Below are positions 44,999 through 56,545 of a DNA stretch of 64,000 nucleotides, in pieces; position 1 is the stretch's first letter, and each line of letters begins with the position of its first letter. Source of the DNA: Lolium rigidum (taxonomy: Eukaryota; Streptophyta; Magnoliopsida; Poales; Poaceae); contig NC_061514.1 of assembly GCF_022539505.1 (NCBI RefSeq), forward strand, positions 324,057,090-324,121,089, in the 5' to 3' direction. Below the pieces are notes generated by a model that saw only the letters and a list, made by a program, of their open reading frames with translations, made no database searches and was not told the DNA's origin. Both the position numbers and the translations under genes were made by a program.

Positions 44999-47949
44999 CG
45001 CTGGATTCAATCGAACTTTGAATTTTTAATTCCTCTTCTTTTTGCAGGATAAATTCTTAGTATTTTCTTTTGGTGTTAACATTCCTGTAAGTATCTTGTT
45101 CACAGCATGTCTAATGACAATAGACTATACGTATTTTGTTCGCAACATTTCCATGAGATATATTTGCATTGCCACAGAATTGTGACACTAAATTTCAATC
45201 CACAAGTTGAAGAATTGAAAACATTAATGTTATTATGAATAGTAAACAATAGCAACTACTATAACAAGCTTGAGCCTGTCATTGTACCATAGGGTCTCCT
45301 TTAGCATACGTGGAAACTAGTGGCTAAAAGACAAGTTCTCCGATCTCGGAGTGTTAGAGATGGTGATTGGCAAGATCCACTCTATTTATGATGTCGTTAG
45401 GGTTGAATTGGAGTAGCTCGAATTCATGCTACATGTTATTTGTTCTTGTTTTCTGGTTGGCTTTTTCCTGTACATGATACCTGCTACTTATTGGTGTGTT
45501 GTGTGTGGTGTCGTGTTTGAAATATTTGCTATCGTTATGCCGGTTTGTGGTCCTATTAATTTAAAGTCTGGCTTTTTTCGAGCCTGTCGTCTAAAAAAGA
45601 CCACCTGGTTGCATTTTCATTTCTCAGAGTGTGGATTGATTAGATTCTTTCACCGTCATAACATATATATGTTGTAAATGTTATGAAAAAAATCTAATTT
45701 GCATAATTATTAGCATGTTAATTCGGTTTGTGCACTAGCGTACAATACATGTCCCTAGAGAAAACAATGGTTCATTTTTTTTTAACAGATAACATGATAA
45801 TGGATCTACGTGATACAAAAATGTCTTCTCCACAACACAGTGTCAAGAGCTTGTGAAGACCATGAGGGTGAACATAGACGAATCATACCCAAAAAGGATA
45901 GAAACTAATTGGTTGTTTGCAACTAGAGCATTAACACACACAATAACGATATTCAACTTGGTTCCCCACCTTTGGCAGCGCCCGTACTACTAGATTAGTT
46001 CTCCAATTGTTAGAAGCGGACCGGGTTGCAACATAGCTTGTCGAGGACGAAGAAGAAGCATTGGTATTTATTTTGGCAGCAAGATCCTTTTATGATTCGA
46101 TGATGGCATTGTCGACATATGTGCATGGCAAACGTCATGGCACATTGCTACAATGTAGACAATACCACGGATCATTCTAGTACAAGCACAATCATTGTCT
46201 ATACATATCTAGGATAGTTCCTTAAGCAAATGATTCAAACTTGAGGCAATGAATAGAGGGATCGATGAACAAAAAATATCACAAGAACATATCAGAGTGA
46301 AGTCATTAAACTAAATAGAATGAAATCCTAAGACTATCTTATTCGAGTAGAAATGGGCGTCATGGCACTGAATTCACACAAACTGCGACCACCCGAGTGC
46401 AGAGAAGAATTTGTGTAGTAATTAAGCATCATCCCATCTTTGTGACTTCTGAGATGTGAGTAAGCAAAATCATTGGGTGTTTGTTCTTCTCCAAATTTTG
46501 GGTGGTAGGAATTTTCCCTCAACGGCATGATCGAGATAATTCCCAATTCGTGGCCGGGTTGCTATGAAACTTAAGCGTGGTTTCTATCCTGGTATGTTCC
46601 TTTTTTCCCAGAAACATAAAGCTCGTATCCCTAATTAATGTACCGATGGGAAGGAGTAATAAATAAGTTCCGTTTATGTTTTTATTTTCTTTTAGTTCTC
46701 CCATATGATTTTCTTCAATCTTTTCTTTATTTTTGAAGGTTATTTCACATAAAAGTTCAGTTTTTTTTCCCATTAGAAGTCTTCAATAATTATATTTTTC
46801 TCCACAACTTTGAACACGGTTTTACTCCATGTTAATGTCTTGCTTGTTTTGTTAGATATGACCGGCATGTTCCATCGATGTGGTGCGGAAGGCGTTATTG
46901 AAAAATATGTTCAGACTTCTTTTATCCATTTGCTCCATTTCTCATCGTCGTTCTGATATTTTTGAACCCCGGTCATCAACTCACCCCTTGCCATGTGCAC
47001 ACACATAAAAAACTGGAGCATTTATAAGGGGTAATTTAGACGACTTTTCACTGAATTGGATAATTAGTGTCACAAATACATAACTAGTAGATAAAAGGTG
47101 GAATTCTCTCTTTCATTTACTTATTTTTGTTTCATATTTTCGGGAAGGAGAGGTGAATGGGCTGCCACCTGACACAGTCCTACAATGCTTTCGCACCACT
47201 CTGCTCCACTTCTTTCTGAAAAGAAATCCAACAAACGGCCGCTGCCAGGCACAGGTGCCGTGTGATGATCAAGGTAGCTTAATTAAGCTAGGTTTCGGCG
47301 TGGGTGTAATGATGGGTTTAGCACCCTTTAGTTACCTAGGACCACACTGACAGGCTCATCGCTGCAGGTGTACGCCTAAGTACCTTCAGTTCTTTCTTTT
47401 TTTGAGATTGTATCTTCAGTTCTTCACTGTAGATTATATCTTCAGCAGTGCGCACCCACGCTACGCTCTAGCACGCCGCATGCATGCGGTCCCGGGATTG
47501 TTAGCATCAGATCAGGCTATGTAATTTTACTTTGAATTTTTTGCTTACTTTAACAAGATCATGCATTCATGTGTGAACAACTTTCAGGTTAACATGTGTA
47601 TACTTTATACAGTGTGTATACTTATACAGTGTGGTGCACGCAATGATCACTGATCACTGATCAGGGTGAAGTAGGAACCAATTAGCAGATGATGATTGCT
47701 CTCGACGGCGCCGGCCGGGGATCCGAGTGGCCGAAGTCATCACCATGCTGGGGATTTGCTCTTTTCCTGCTCTTTTTTTTTTGTTTATATGGCCATGATT
47801 GTTTTTCTGATATAAATTAGGGAGATTGAGGGATCAGCTAATTAAAGGTGCAATCGATCGGTGCTGGCTTGGGCTAACATAATTATGCAAAGGGGGCCGC
47901 CATTCAGATCGGCTCATGCTTATCTGCCAAGTGCCACCAAATTTGTAAT

Positions 47950-47987
47950 AATTCAAGTTTCTTCGATGTTAACTTGTACATATGTTA
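47950..47987 (+). repeat. 38-bp direct repeat, copy 1
   Basis: Begins AATTCAAGTTTCTTCGATG and ends TACATATGTTA; an exact copy is at 48258-48295. Similarity continues weakly to the right (CAAGGT, GTTAG), so it is the best-preserved part of a roughly 100-bp duplication. Confidence 0.8.
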
Positions 47988-48257
47988 GGCAAGGTAACCA
48001 AGTTTAGTTAGATCATACAATAACAACAAAATAATATGTTTCTACATTCTTTGTGCAACCAATATTATTGTATGTGGATGCAGAGAATAGAGAGAAAAAT
48101 GTCGGTAGAACAACACGGATAACTAGGAAAAGTGTTCCTTTAAAAAAAAGTAGGAAATGATAAATTTGATCCAGATTGAACTCAAAACCAAAGGTAAATT
48201 TACGACTCGGTGATTTATCGTTTTCTTTATTTCCTAGATATACATCAAGTGTATAGA

Positions 48258-48295
48258 AATTCAAGTTTCTTCGATGTTAACTTGTACATATGTTA
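48258..48295 (+). repeat. 38-bp direct repeat, copy 2
   Basis: Exact copy of 47950-47987, about 300 bp downstream in the same orientation. Confidence 0.8.
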
Positions 48296-49314
48296 ATCAA
48301 GGTCAGTTAGAACTTACCATAAAAATAAAAGCATTTGTTGACATTGAATAGGGGGTCTTCTATCCCAAAAAGACCCACACTTCCGATCTGAGATTTTCTC
48401 ACAAGTGGTGACATTGAAAATCTTTATTTTTTCCTCTCCCTCTCATTAATCTTGCATCCGAGCGAGGGAAAACAAAGAGAAGACCTAGATCTGTTATTCA
48501 ACAGAGAAAAAATGATCCCACCTTCGAGTTTTTTTAGCTTGCAATTTCTTCTTAATTTTGTGGGGAACCCTAGATGTTGGACTCCACTAATTTTTTCATA
48601 TTTTTAGATTTTCTCCAATGAAGTTCGATGAGAATAGCTTCAAGATTTCCTCCTAGTGGAGAAGTTTGTGCTTTGTATGGCAAGCTCACGGGAGAAGAAA
48701 ACTGGATCCACATGATCATGTGGGCTTAATTTGTTTGTCGCTGCCTCTCCACGGGAGATAAGAAAGCCCGAGGACTTGAACTTCGAGATACATCACTCCA
48801 TAGTCGGGCCACTTATATCATCTCTATCCTTGTTATAATGTTTCTTGGTGTTGCTTCTATCTTGTTTACCTTGTGTATCTTGTTTCTAGACTACCACTTT
48901 GTCGTATAGGATTGTATCACATTGGTGTATTCTAGTGGTACTTTAACACCAAATTTCTCCAAAATCAACAAAAGATAAAGTTGTAGCCATCTAGTCACCA
49001 CCTCTCTAGTAGACATCCTTGATCCTTCATGTACCTGTTCACATAAATGTTTGAATTTTTATATGCAAATTTAAAATTTTCATAAAAAATAATTTTAAAA
49101 TGGTACAAACTGTGAATCCCGTAAAAATCATGTTATTTATGGACATCGTAGCAAAGACCACGAGATAGTAGTTGTGATCTAGAAGGTTCTAAGTACCCCA
49201 AAAAAATAGGTGTAAATTCTCCAAACTCGGTTGAAATTGTTTAATTTCAGATAAAAGCTCTAAGCATATAAATGAAAGCTCCACCTAGTTTAGTTAGTTT
49301 ACTGTGATTAATTA

Positions 49315-49415
49315 CTCTTCCGAGTCATATTACTTGATGCTAATATAGATGTACGTAGACATATTTTAGTTGTAGATACATCTATTTTAGGATCAACTAA
49401 TATGGATCGGAGGAG
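49315..49415. mobile_element. Stowaway MITE
   Basis: The ends CTCTTCCGAGTCATATTA and TAATATGGATCGGAGGAG form an inverted pair flanked by TA at 49313-49314 and 49416-49417. The interior repeats TAGATGTA/TACATCTA-type words. Confidence 0.75.
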
Positions 49416-50165
49416 TAGCTAAAAGTAATGAATGTTTGCCTAGCATTTGATTCATCTTTGTTTTCCAACCGCGGATCTGCAGCTAGCCGGTGAGGGCGAG
49501 CACACCAAAACAATGAGGTTGAAGGAAGGTTAAGAAACAAAGAAAAAAAAGGAATGGCTTGGAAGCCCTTGGTTTCGAGAGTTCATGTCAATACAAACTC
49601 ATGCTGTCCTTCTACCGTTGGATACAATACAACCATCCATAATAGACTATCACCGCAGTTGACGCATTCGTAACTATTTGATTCGCTCACTTTTGCCCTG
49701 GTAACCCAAATTCACGTGGATACTTCATTCATGTAACTTATATGTACGAATCTTGTCAGATCCTTATTATGTTCTAGGCACGATTTTGCCCTTTCAGAAA
49801 CTGGCCACGGGGTTAAAGTGCTCAAAGATAATTAAGTAGTACAAGAACATAGGGTGAAAATAGTGAGACTGAAACACATTGCTTCCAGCACACTGCAGAA
49901 TCCAAATGGAGCAGGAAGCAAAGTTACATAACATACAAATATGTTTGTATAGTAGTATGACATTAGGACGTGTATATGAACGAAATTAAACCATAAACAT
50001 GCATATACGCATGATCAAACGCTTACAATATATAATTACTCCAAACGACGACAGAGTAGCGACAGATATGGACCAAATCGACTACAAGCAGGACGTACGT
50101 GCACACGAGCTCCTGTAACTCTCGACCATGGTTCGAAATCAGTGTCACCTTGCACCTGCACCACT
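49416..50165. other. Intergenic DNA downstream of the small acidic gene
   Basis: It includes the presumed 3' UTR of the minus-strand gene at 50166. No other feature was recognised. Confidence 0.45.
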
Positions 50166-50567
50166 TCACTTCTCCACCTCCTCCCCGTCCTCGAAGATCT
50201 CGCAGTCGCGGATGTAGTCGACGTGCTCGACGATGACAACGTGCACGCCGGGGTCCCTGACGGCGCAGCTGCCGGCGACGAGGACCGAGTTGTTCACCGC
50301 CTGGTAGTTGCTGTTGGTGTAGGCGCTCACCTCCACCTCCTCGTCCTCACCGTCGTCGTCCCCGTCGTGGTCGCCGCCGCCCGCCTCGACGACCACGAGG
50401 TCCTCCGCGTCGGCCGCCTCCATCGCGGCGCCGTGGTTCTCCCCTGCCAGCGTGATGATGGTGTTGGTCTTCCCGCTGGCCTCGTCGCCAGAGAGGGCGG
50501 TGGCGAGGTGGTCGTTGAGGTTGGTGACGGCGCCGTTCACCTCGGAGGCCACGTTGTTGGAAGCCAT
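50166..50567 (-). CDS. Small acidic protein of unknown function
   Basis: A single-exon ORF of 133 residues from the ATG at 50567 to the stop at 50166. A strong TATA box (TATATATA, 50665-50672) lies about 100 bases upstream, which supports a real gene. The N-terminus is Asn/Ala-rich (MASNNVASEVNGAVTNLNDH). The middle is a very acidic run (DHDGDDDGEDEEVEV), and the C-terminus alternates valine and charged residues (VHVVIVEHVDYIRDCEIFED). There is no signal peptide, membrane segment or known domain. The coding region is GC-rich against an AT-rich surround, as in many grass genes. I do not recognise a family. Confidence 0.7.
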   Translation of the reverse strand: MASNNVASEVNGAVTNLNDHLATALSGDEASGKTNTIITLAGENHGAAMEAADAEDLVVVEAGGGDHDGDDDGEDEEVEVSAYTNSNYQAVNNSVLVAGSCAVRDPGVHVVIVEHVDYIRDCEIFEDGEEVEK

Positions 50568-50664
50568 GGAAGCTAGCTTGGGTGATTAAGCTCGGTGGAA
50601 AGATCGAGTAATTGAGTAGCTGGCAATGGCGATGGATGGGTGAACTGATTGGAGTAGTACTGGG

Positions 50665-50672
50665 TATATATA
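50665..50672 (-). promoter_or_regulatory. TATA box of the small acidic gene
   Basis: TATATATA, about 98-105 bases upstream of the start codon at 50567; transcription would start near 50635. Confidence 0.65.
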
Positions 50673-50984
50673 GCAGAGTTGCCATGGAAGACGCGCAGGT
50701 AGCTTGCGTGCGCAAGGAGAGGAAGAATGTCATGGCAGGGCTTGCAAGTGATTCGAGGCTTGAGGGCGCGAGCAAAGGATCGATCAGCTGAGTTCAGATG
50801 GACGATTCGATATGTCGTTGGTTAAGTGACTTTGTCTGAAAGCAAAGGATTGTTCTGTCTGCTTCTAACAGGGCCTCACTGGGCCCGGCCAACTTAAGCA
50901 GTACGGACAATGGTTCGACCTGTACAGATGGGTACTGACGACATTCGTTCGAACTGTACAGCTGAGTGAAAAGTTGCTTAAGTT

Positions 50985-51227
50985 TCAAAACCAAAAACAA
51001 AAACAGGCCATTTCGTGTGCAGAAATGTCCAGCAGAAAGTAAAAGACATGCTAAACAAAACATTCTATTTACTAGCTTCAGTGCAACTGCAATTTACATT
51101 CTCTTGTCTCCTTCAGAAATGCCGAACATACTTTCTACTCCTTGCCACATGATACTGAATAGTTCCTTCCATACTGTAAAATAAAATATACAAAATAAGA
51201 GTTTGCATCCTGGCCATGAAAAATTAT
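50985..51227 (-). other. Diverged copy of the RING-CH gene 3' flank
   Basis: Similar by eye to 60770-61060: AGTAAAAGACATGCTAAACA..ACATTCTATTTACTAGCTTCA against AGTAGAAGACATGCTAAGCA..ACATTTTATTTACTAGCTTCA, and CAGAAATGCC..ACATACTTT..CCACATGATACTGAAT against CAGAAATGCC..ACATACTTT..ACATATGCTACTGAAT. It ends where the third LINE begins; the rest of the similarity resumes after the LINE near 56336. Confidence 0.6.
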
Positions 51228-54016
51228 GGTCCTTTTTCTTGCCGGGCCGACAACCTTTCTTTTACTATTATAAACGTTTATGGGCCCTGTCTCCATGATA
51301 AAAAAACAGGATTTCCTGAACTCCCTCTCCCTCCTTTACTCCTCGACCTCTGGGCCTACTGCCATCATGGGAGATTTCAACCTTGTCCGGGGGCCCCGTG
51401 ACAAGTCTAACGGCAATTTCAACCCTTCCGAAGCCACCTTATTCAATGACTTCGTTAATAACCTCGGCCTTATGGAAATCCCGCTCCTTGACCGCCAATT
51501 CACCTGGTCTAACCAGCAAAACCCCCCTATCTTGGCTCGCCTTGACAGAGTCCTGGTCAACCAAGACTGGAGCCTCGCGCTGCCAGATTCCACTCTCACA
51601 TCCTCAGCTCGCCCCACCTCTGACCACGTCCCCCTCCACCTTACTGCTTCGTCTAAAGCTCCCCGCAGCACCGTTTTCCGTTTGGAGAACTCCTGGCTTA
51701 CACACCACTCCTTCGCCGCCATTGTGCATGCCAATTGGAATAGTGTTGGCTCCAGACATTCCCACCTCTCTCCGGTTAGCACTCTTTGCCTCAGGCTTAA
51801 GAGAGTCCGCTCGGCTGCTAGAGCTTGGGCAAAGGAGCGTAAGCTCCCGCCCATCTATCTTCTAAACTGTCGTGCGGTCATCTCTTTCCTAGATCGTCTC
51901 GAAGAGCACCGGAACCTCTCTACCCTGGAATGTCGCCTCCGATCCCTTGCAAAAACCAACCTGAGCCAAAAAGTCACCAACAAAGCCACTTACTGGCGAC
52001 AGCGCGCAAAAATAAAAAATTGCACCCTTGGAGATGAAAACACCAAATATTTCCATCTGTGCGCCTCCGGCCGCCTTCGAAAAAACCAAATCAAAAATCT
52101 TGATGACCTGGATGGTAATGTGGTCTTCGCCCATCCGGCAAAGGCTGCAATCCTCCACGATTTCTTTAAAAATCTCCTTGGCACCCCTGTCGTTTCTTCT
52201 GATCAGCTTGACCTGGACTCCCTTGTTTCCTCCACTTCCCTCACAGCCTCTCAAGCCGCTTCCCTGACTCGACCTTTCTCACTTGATGAGATCCGTTCCG
52301 CCATTTTTTCCATGAATGACAACTCCAGCCCCGGGCCGGATGGCTTTGGGCCTGCCTTCTTCAAAAAGAATTGGGACTTGGTCAAAACAAACCTCCTTGA
52401 TTCCCTCTCTAGTTTCCACAACCTTTCTACTGACCTGAGGCCCATCAACAAATCCCATATTGTTCTCCTACCCAAGAAAGAAGGGGCTAATAAGCCGGAT
52501 AACTTCCGACCTATCTCCCTTCAAAACTGTTGCCTCAAGGTCCACACCAAATGCCTTACCCTTAGGCTTCGTGACCTCATCCCCTACCTTGTCCACCCTG
52601 ACCAAACTGGTTTTATTTCTGGACGCTCTATCGCGGAAAACTTTGTCTACGCGGCTGACATCGTGCAGAGTTGTCACAAACGTGCAACTCCTGCCGCTGT
52701 TTTTAAGCTGGATTTCCGCAAAGCCTTTGACTCCATCAGCTGGGACGCCCTGGACCGCATTCTCCTTGCAAAAGGGTTCCCGCAGCTCTGGCGATGTTGG
52801 ATAAAAATGCTCAACCAGACAAGCCAGACTGCGGTCCTGCTCAACGGGGTCCCCGGTAGATGGATTCAATGCCGCCGTGGCCTCCGGCAGGGCGACCCCC
52901 TCTCCCCTTTCTTGTTTAATATCATCGTCGATGTCCTGCAGCAGATGATCCTCCAGGCCTCCCGCGACGGCCTTCTCCTGCACCCCCTCGTCGATGACCT
53001 TCCTTGCCCCGTCCTTCAATACGCGGATGACACCCTTATCATCGTCCGGGCTATCCCCCAGCATGTTGCGAATCTTAAAAAGGTCCTTGATGACTTCTCC
53101 GCCGCCACTGGCCTCGTCATTAACTTCCACAAAAGTACCTTCGTCCCAATCGCGACTGACCAATCCACAGCCCTCTCCATGGCCCATTCCTTTGGATGCG
53201 CTGTCTCCACCTTCCCCCAGACCTACCTGGGGCTCCCCCTCTCTATCTACAAACTCCGCCCTGGAGATTTCGCCCCCATTATTCACAAAAGCGACATGCG
53301 CCTTTCGGGTTGGCGCGGCCGGTGCCTCCCCATAGGGGGACGTCTGATTCTGGTAAACTCTGTCCTCACGGCCATGCTCGCCCATGCCATGGCTGTTGGC
53401 CTTCTCCCTGCCGGGGTTATTGAGGCCATCGACAAAAGACGTAGGGCCTTCCTCTGGACTGGCGAGGAAACCTGTCATGGCGGAAACTGCAAAGTCGCCT
53501 GGCGGGATGTCTGCGCTCCAAAGAAATTTGGTGGCCTGGGCATCCTCTCCATCAGGGCTCAAAACTCTGCCCTCCTGTCTAAGTTCCTCACGAAACTCCA
53601 CTCTGACACCACTGCCCCTGGGCCTCCTGGTTTCGTCGACAGTATGGCTGGAACAACTCCAGGGACCTCGGTGACGCGCATTACCTCGATACCCCCGTTT
53701 GGAAAGATATTGCTGCTGGCCTCGGGGCTTTTCGCTCCATCACCAAAGTCTCTATCGGCAATGGAGCTTTCGCGGCTTTCTGGACTGACCTTTGGGCTGG
53801 CAATACCCCCCTGAGCGAGCGGTTCCCTGCCCTTCACTCTCATTCCACCCGGCTTAACATTAGCGTCGCCACGGCTCTGACCTCTAACCTTCGTGACACC
53901 CTTGGACCGCGCCTCTCTCTGGCCGCGGAGGCTGACCTTCGCGCCCTTGCCAACGAGCTGAGCTCTGTGGTTCTACGCTACGACACCCCGGACTCCCGTT
54001 GCGACCGCCTCACTAA

Positions 54017-55666
54017 GGGCATCTCCAACCGGGCGACCCAAACGGACGGCCCAGCGCGTCCGTTTTGGGCCGTTTGCGTGGCCGAACGGACACCCGGACA
54101 GCGCACCGCGTCCGCGTGTCCGTTTGGGTCGCACGCTGCGCCCAACGCGCGGACGCACCGCAAATGTAATAAAAAAAACATAAATGAAAATGAAAAATAA
54201 AAACAGCACCAAATAAATATAAACTACTGGTTAGTTAAACTTAGCCCTATTTTGGGCAATTTTTACACAAAAGAAAGCCCTATATGGGCTTTAAACTAAA
54301 AAAAGAAACCCTAGACAGGGTTTGCGAGCACGGTGGCCGCCGGCAGTACTACCCCCGGTAGTACTCGTCATCGTCGGCGTCGATGACGACGACGCCCCCG
54401 GCGGCGACGCGCTGTTCCGGCTCGACACGCCGGAGGGCACCGGGGACTCCGGCCGGGGCTCCCACCGCGCCCTTTCCCGGGCGGAGTGCGGGTTCGGCGG
54501 GCTCGCCGGCCTGCGCAGCCGTGCCTCGCGCGCGGACTCCTGCCGGAGCTGCTCCTCCTCCGCCGGGCGCTCCTCCTCCGCCGGGCGCGCGGCCCGGCGC
54601 TCCTCCTCCCGGAGCGCCGCCCGGCGCGTAGCCTCCTCCCGACGGCGCGCCGGCTCGAGGAAGGCCCACGCCTCCGCCCGGGCGTCCTCCCGGGCCTTCC
54701 CGGCAGCCTCCTCCGGCCGCGGAGGTGCGCAGCGCCTCGGCGAGGTGCGGCCATTTGGCCAGCTCGTCGAGGTCCCGGCTGCTCGCGGGACGCCGCGAGC
54801 GCCGCCCGCGGCTCCGGGTCGGCCTCCTCCTGGGGCTGCCGGCCGTGGCCGTGGCCGGGGCGCGGGCTCGTTGATGTAGAGCCCGCCGGGGCGGCGGCCT
54901 GCCCGCCGGCGGTGTGCGCGCGGCTGCGCGCGAGGCCGCGCCGTCGCGGATGTGAAGCACGTGCGCCGGCGCGCATCGTGCTCCACCTCGAACCACAAGT
55001 CCCGGTTGGGACTTGCGTCGCCGTCACGCCGAGTCCTCGCCGGAGGTCCGCCGGCAGCTGAGCGCGGCGCCTCCGGATCTCGGCGTAGCGGGCGCGGCCG
55101 GAGCCGGGATGGGCGGCACCGGAACCCGATCTGGGCTCAGGTGCCAGCCGTGGGGGAGGTGCACGTCCCCCCACGGCATTGGGACGCCGGCGTCCTAGAA
55201 CATCTGCGCCACCGCAACGGTGACGTAGATCCGCTCGCGTCTGGGAGGCGTCGGCGGCCCCATTGCGAACGCTGGCGGCGCGACTTGCCGGCTGCTGCCG
55301 GCCTCGTGGTCGTTGGCGGACGGCTCGAACTCGCGCTTCGGGGCCATGGCGGCGCGGAAGCTTCGAGCTCGCGCGTGCGGCCGGAGTGGAAAGTGGGGAC
55401 CGGATAGGGACAGGTCCCCTTCCCCGAGTCCACATTTAATAGGACCGGGGCACCGACGGGTGGGCCAGCCACGCGGACGGGCGGACACGCGAGGACGCCG
55501 CGTGCCATCCGCGGCCACGCAAACCCGGCCAAGATTTGGGCCGGGTTTGCGTCGTTCCGGACGCCGCGGCCGTCCGCTTTTGCGGTGCGTACCCGCGTTG
55601 GGCCGGGTTTTTGTCCGTTTGGACCCATCCGGACGCGCGGGATGGGTCGCCCGGTTGGAGATGCCC
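54017..55666. mobile_element. PIF/Harbinger-like non-autonomous element with perfect 24-bp TIRs
   Basis: The left end (54017-54040, GGGCATCTCCAACCGG then GCGACCCA) and the right end (55643-55666) are exact inverted copies over 24 bp. TAA flanks both sides (54014-54016 and 55667-55669), the 3-bp duplication typical of PIF/Harbinger. It is GC-rich, 1,650 bp long, and lies inside the LINE ORF2. No DDE transposase is present. It carries a degraded minus-strand ORF (54300-55347). Perfect TIRs suggest that it moved recently. Confidence 0.88.
54300..55347 (-). pseudogene. Degraded ORF carried inside the Harbinger-like element
   Basis: It starts at the ATG at 55347 (MAPKREFEPSANDHEAG, then RRERIYVTVAVAQMF) and stops after 50 codons at TAG (55195-55197), which replaces a likely TGG. 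Beyond it, in shifting frames, come DAGVPMPWGDVHLPHGWHLS, then WFEVEHDARRR, then a long Arg/Glu/Ala-rich helix (EEAAGKAREDARAEAWAF, REEERRAARPAEEERPAEEE) that looks like a coiled coil. Codons are extremely GC-rich, so long open frames occur on both strands and I trust only the frame that starts MAPKREF. No transposase signature was found; it could be a captured host fragment or an ORF2-like protein of the element. Confidence 0.45.
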
Positions 55667-56335
55667 TAACAAACAGCTCTCGAACAAAAGTGTCTATCTC
55701 AATTCTTTCAGGCATCGGCAGATTGATGAGATTGCTGAGAAGGTCTGGAGGAGCGCGGCCCCCCTAAAGTGCAAAGTCTTCTCCTGGCTCGCCTGGAGGA
55801 AGCGTCTCCCCACAAATGAGCGCCGGTTCCGGCATCGCCTTACTACTACGGCTACTTGTCTATCATGCTCCCAAGACGAAGACACAGACCACATGCTGCT
55901 CCTCTGTCCCCGCGCTCGGGAAGTCTGGAGTTTCTTCTTCCCGAATTTCGACACCCGTGGCCCCTCCCGCCTTGCCGACCTTTGGGCAACGAGATGCGGG
56001 ACCTACGAGGCAACAACAATCGTCACCGCTATTGCTTGGAATATCTGGAAACGAAGAAACGCCAAAACTTTCACCGGCGCCGTTGAAGAAACCCCCCTGG
56101 TTACCCGCAGGTGCATTGAAGACATCAGGCTTTGGGCTCACCGTTGTACCACCCCCTCTCGCTCCTCCTCTCTAAATAATTGGTGTAATGGGTTCGACCC
56201 GCCTTGAACTCTCCTCCCCCTTTTTTTCTCTCTCTCCCTCTAAAACCTTTGTAATGATCCCTGTACGTTCTTGATGTTATTTAATCGTTCAGGCTGGCGT
56301 AAGCCCGCCGTAGCCCCGGTCAAAAAAAAAAAGCA

Positions 56336-56545
56336 AGGTCCCAAACTCTCAACCAGAATATCTTCAAACAGTAGATAAGCTTCCAACTGCAAATCGTTTA
56401 ACAGAAGGATTCCCAATGCCACCAGCATTTCATTGTCACACTTCCGCAGAGATTGTGCGGCCCCTGAGGTTAAGTAGTTGTGAGGAATGTAATTAGTCAG
56501 CTCCACAATGAAATGTTGCAAGGAGAAATAAAAGTAGTTGGTAGA
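56336..56545 (-). pseudogene. Possible exon fragment next to the LINE insertion
   Basis: A minus-strand open stretch reads LQHFIVELTNYIPHNYLTSG, then CDNEMLVALGILLLND and LLFEDILVESLG at the LINE junction. If the LINE were absent the next codons would be CCA then TAA, so the LINE may have landed at a stop codon. The sequence beyond (50985-51227) resembles the RING-CH gene's 3' flank. I do not recognise the protein and see no firm splice acceptor, so a coding role is tentative. Confidence 0.3.

Larger units (their letters stand above)
45000..49312. other. Long intergenic region
   Basis: AT-rich sequence without a recognisable gene. The only structured items noticed are a 38-bp exact direct repeat (47950 and 48258), a triple TGATCAC repeat near 47645, and a doubled GTGTATACTTATACAGTGT-like word near 47600. 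Short ORFs are scattered with no domain. Confidence 0.55.
51228..56207 (+). pseudogene. LINE ORF2 in three pieces: frameshift and transposon insertion
   Basis: The first open piece (51280-53814) has the endonuclease (IMGDFNLVRGP, TSDHVPLHL) and the reverse transcriptase (SPGPDGFGPAFFKK, LDFRKAFDSISW, GLRQGDPLSPFLF, LQYADDTLIIV, YLGLPLS). Near 53615 a one-base change moves the true frame; it then reads on through FRRQYGWNNS and FAAFWTDLWAGN to YDTPDSRCDRLT at the insertion point. After the DNA element the frame resumes with NKQLSNKSVYLNSFRH and ends at 56207 with the zinc-finger domain (PLKCKVFSWLAWRKRLPT, CLSCSQDEDTDHMLLLCP). Removing the element and one copy of TAA restores the frame across the junction. 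A few residues at the extreme 5' end are also out of frame. Confidence 0.85.
51228..56332 (+). mobile_element. L1-type LINE, 5'-truncated, interrupted by a DNA transposon
   Basis: It starts inside the endonuclease domain (INVYGPCLHDKK) and ends with GGCTGGCGTAAGCCCGCCG..GGTC and an A-run (56322-56332). It carries most of ORF2 (reverse transcriptase and zinc-finger domain). A 1,650-bp PIF/Harbinger-like element splits the ORF at 54016. The flank GGTCC is present on both sides (just before 51228 and at 56336-56340), a weak target-duplication trace. Confidence 0.82.

Noticed and set aside
46334..46773. Minus-strand ORFs in the long intergenic region
   Set aside because: No domain, no promoter, AT-rich codon use at background level.
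52468..53601. 377-codon minus-strand ORF
   Set aside because: Antisense shadow of the reverse transcriptase frame of the third LINE; the sense frame has all catalytic motifs.
54322..55407. Several long plus-strand ORFs in the Harbinger-like element
   Set aside because: A consequence of extreme GC content leaving few stop codons; only the minus-strand frame starting MAPKREF looks coherent.
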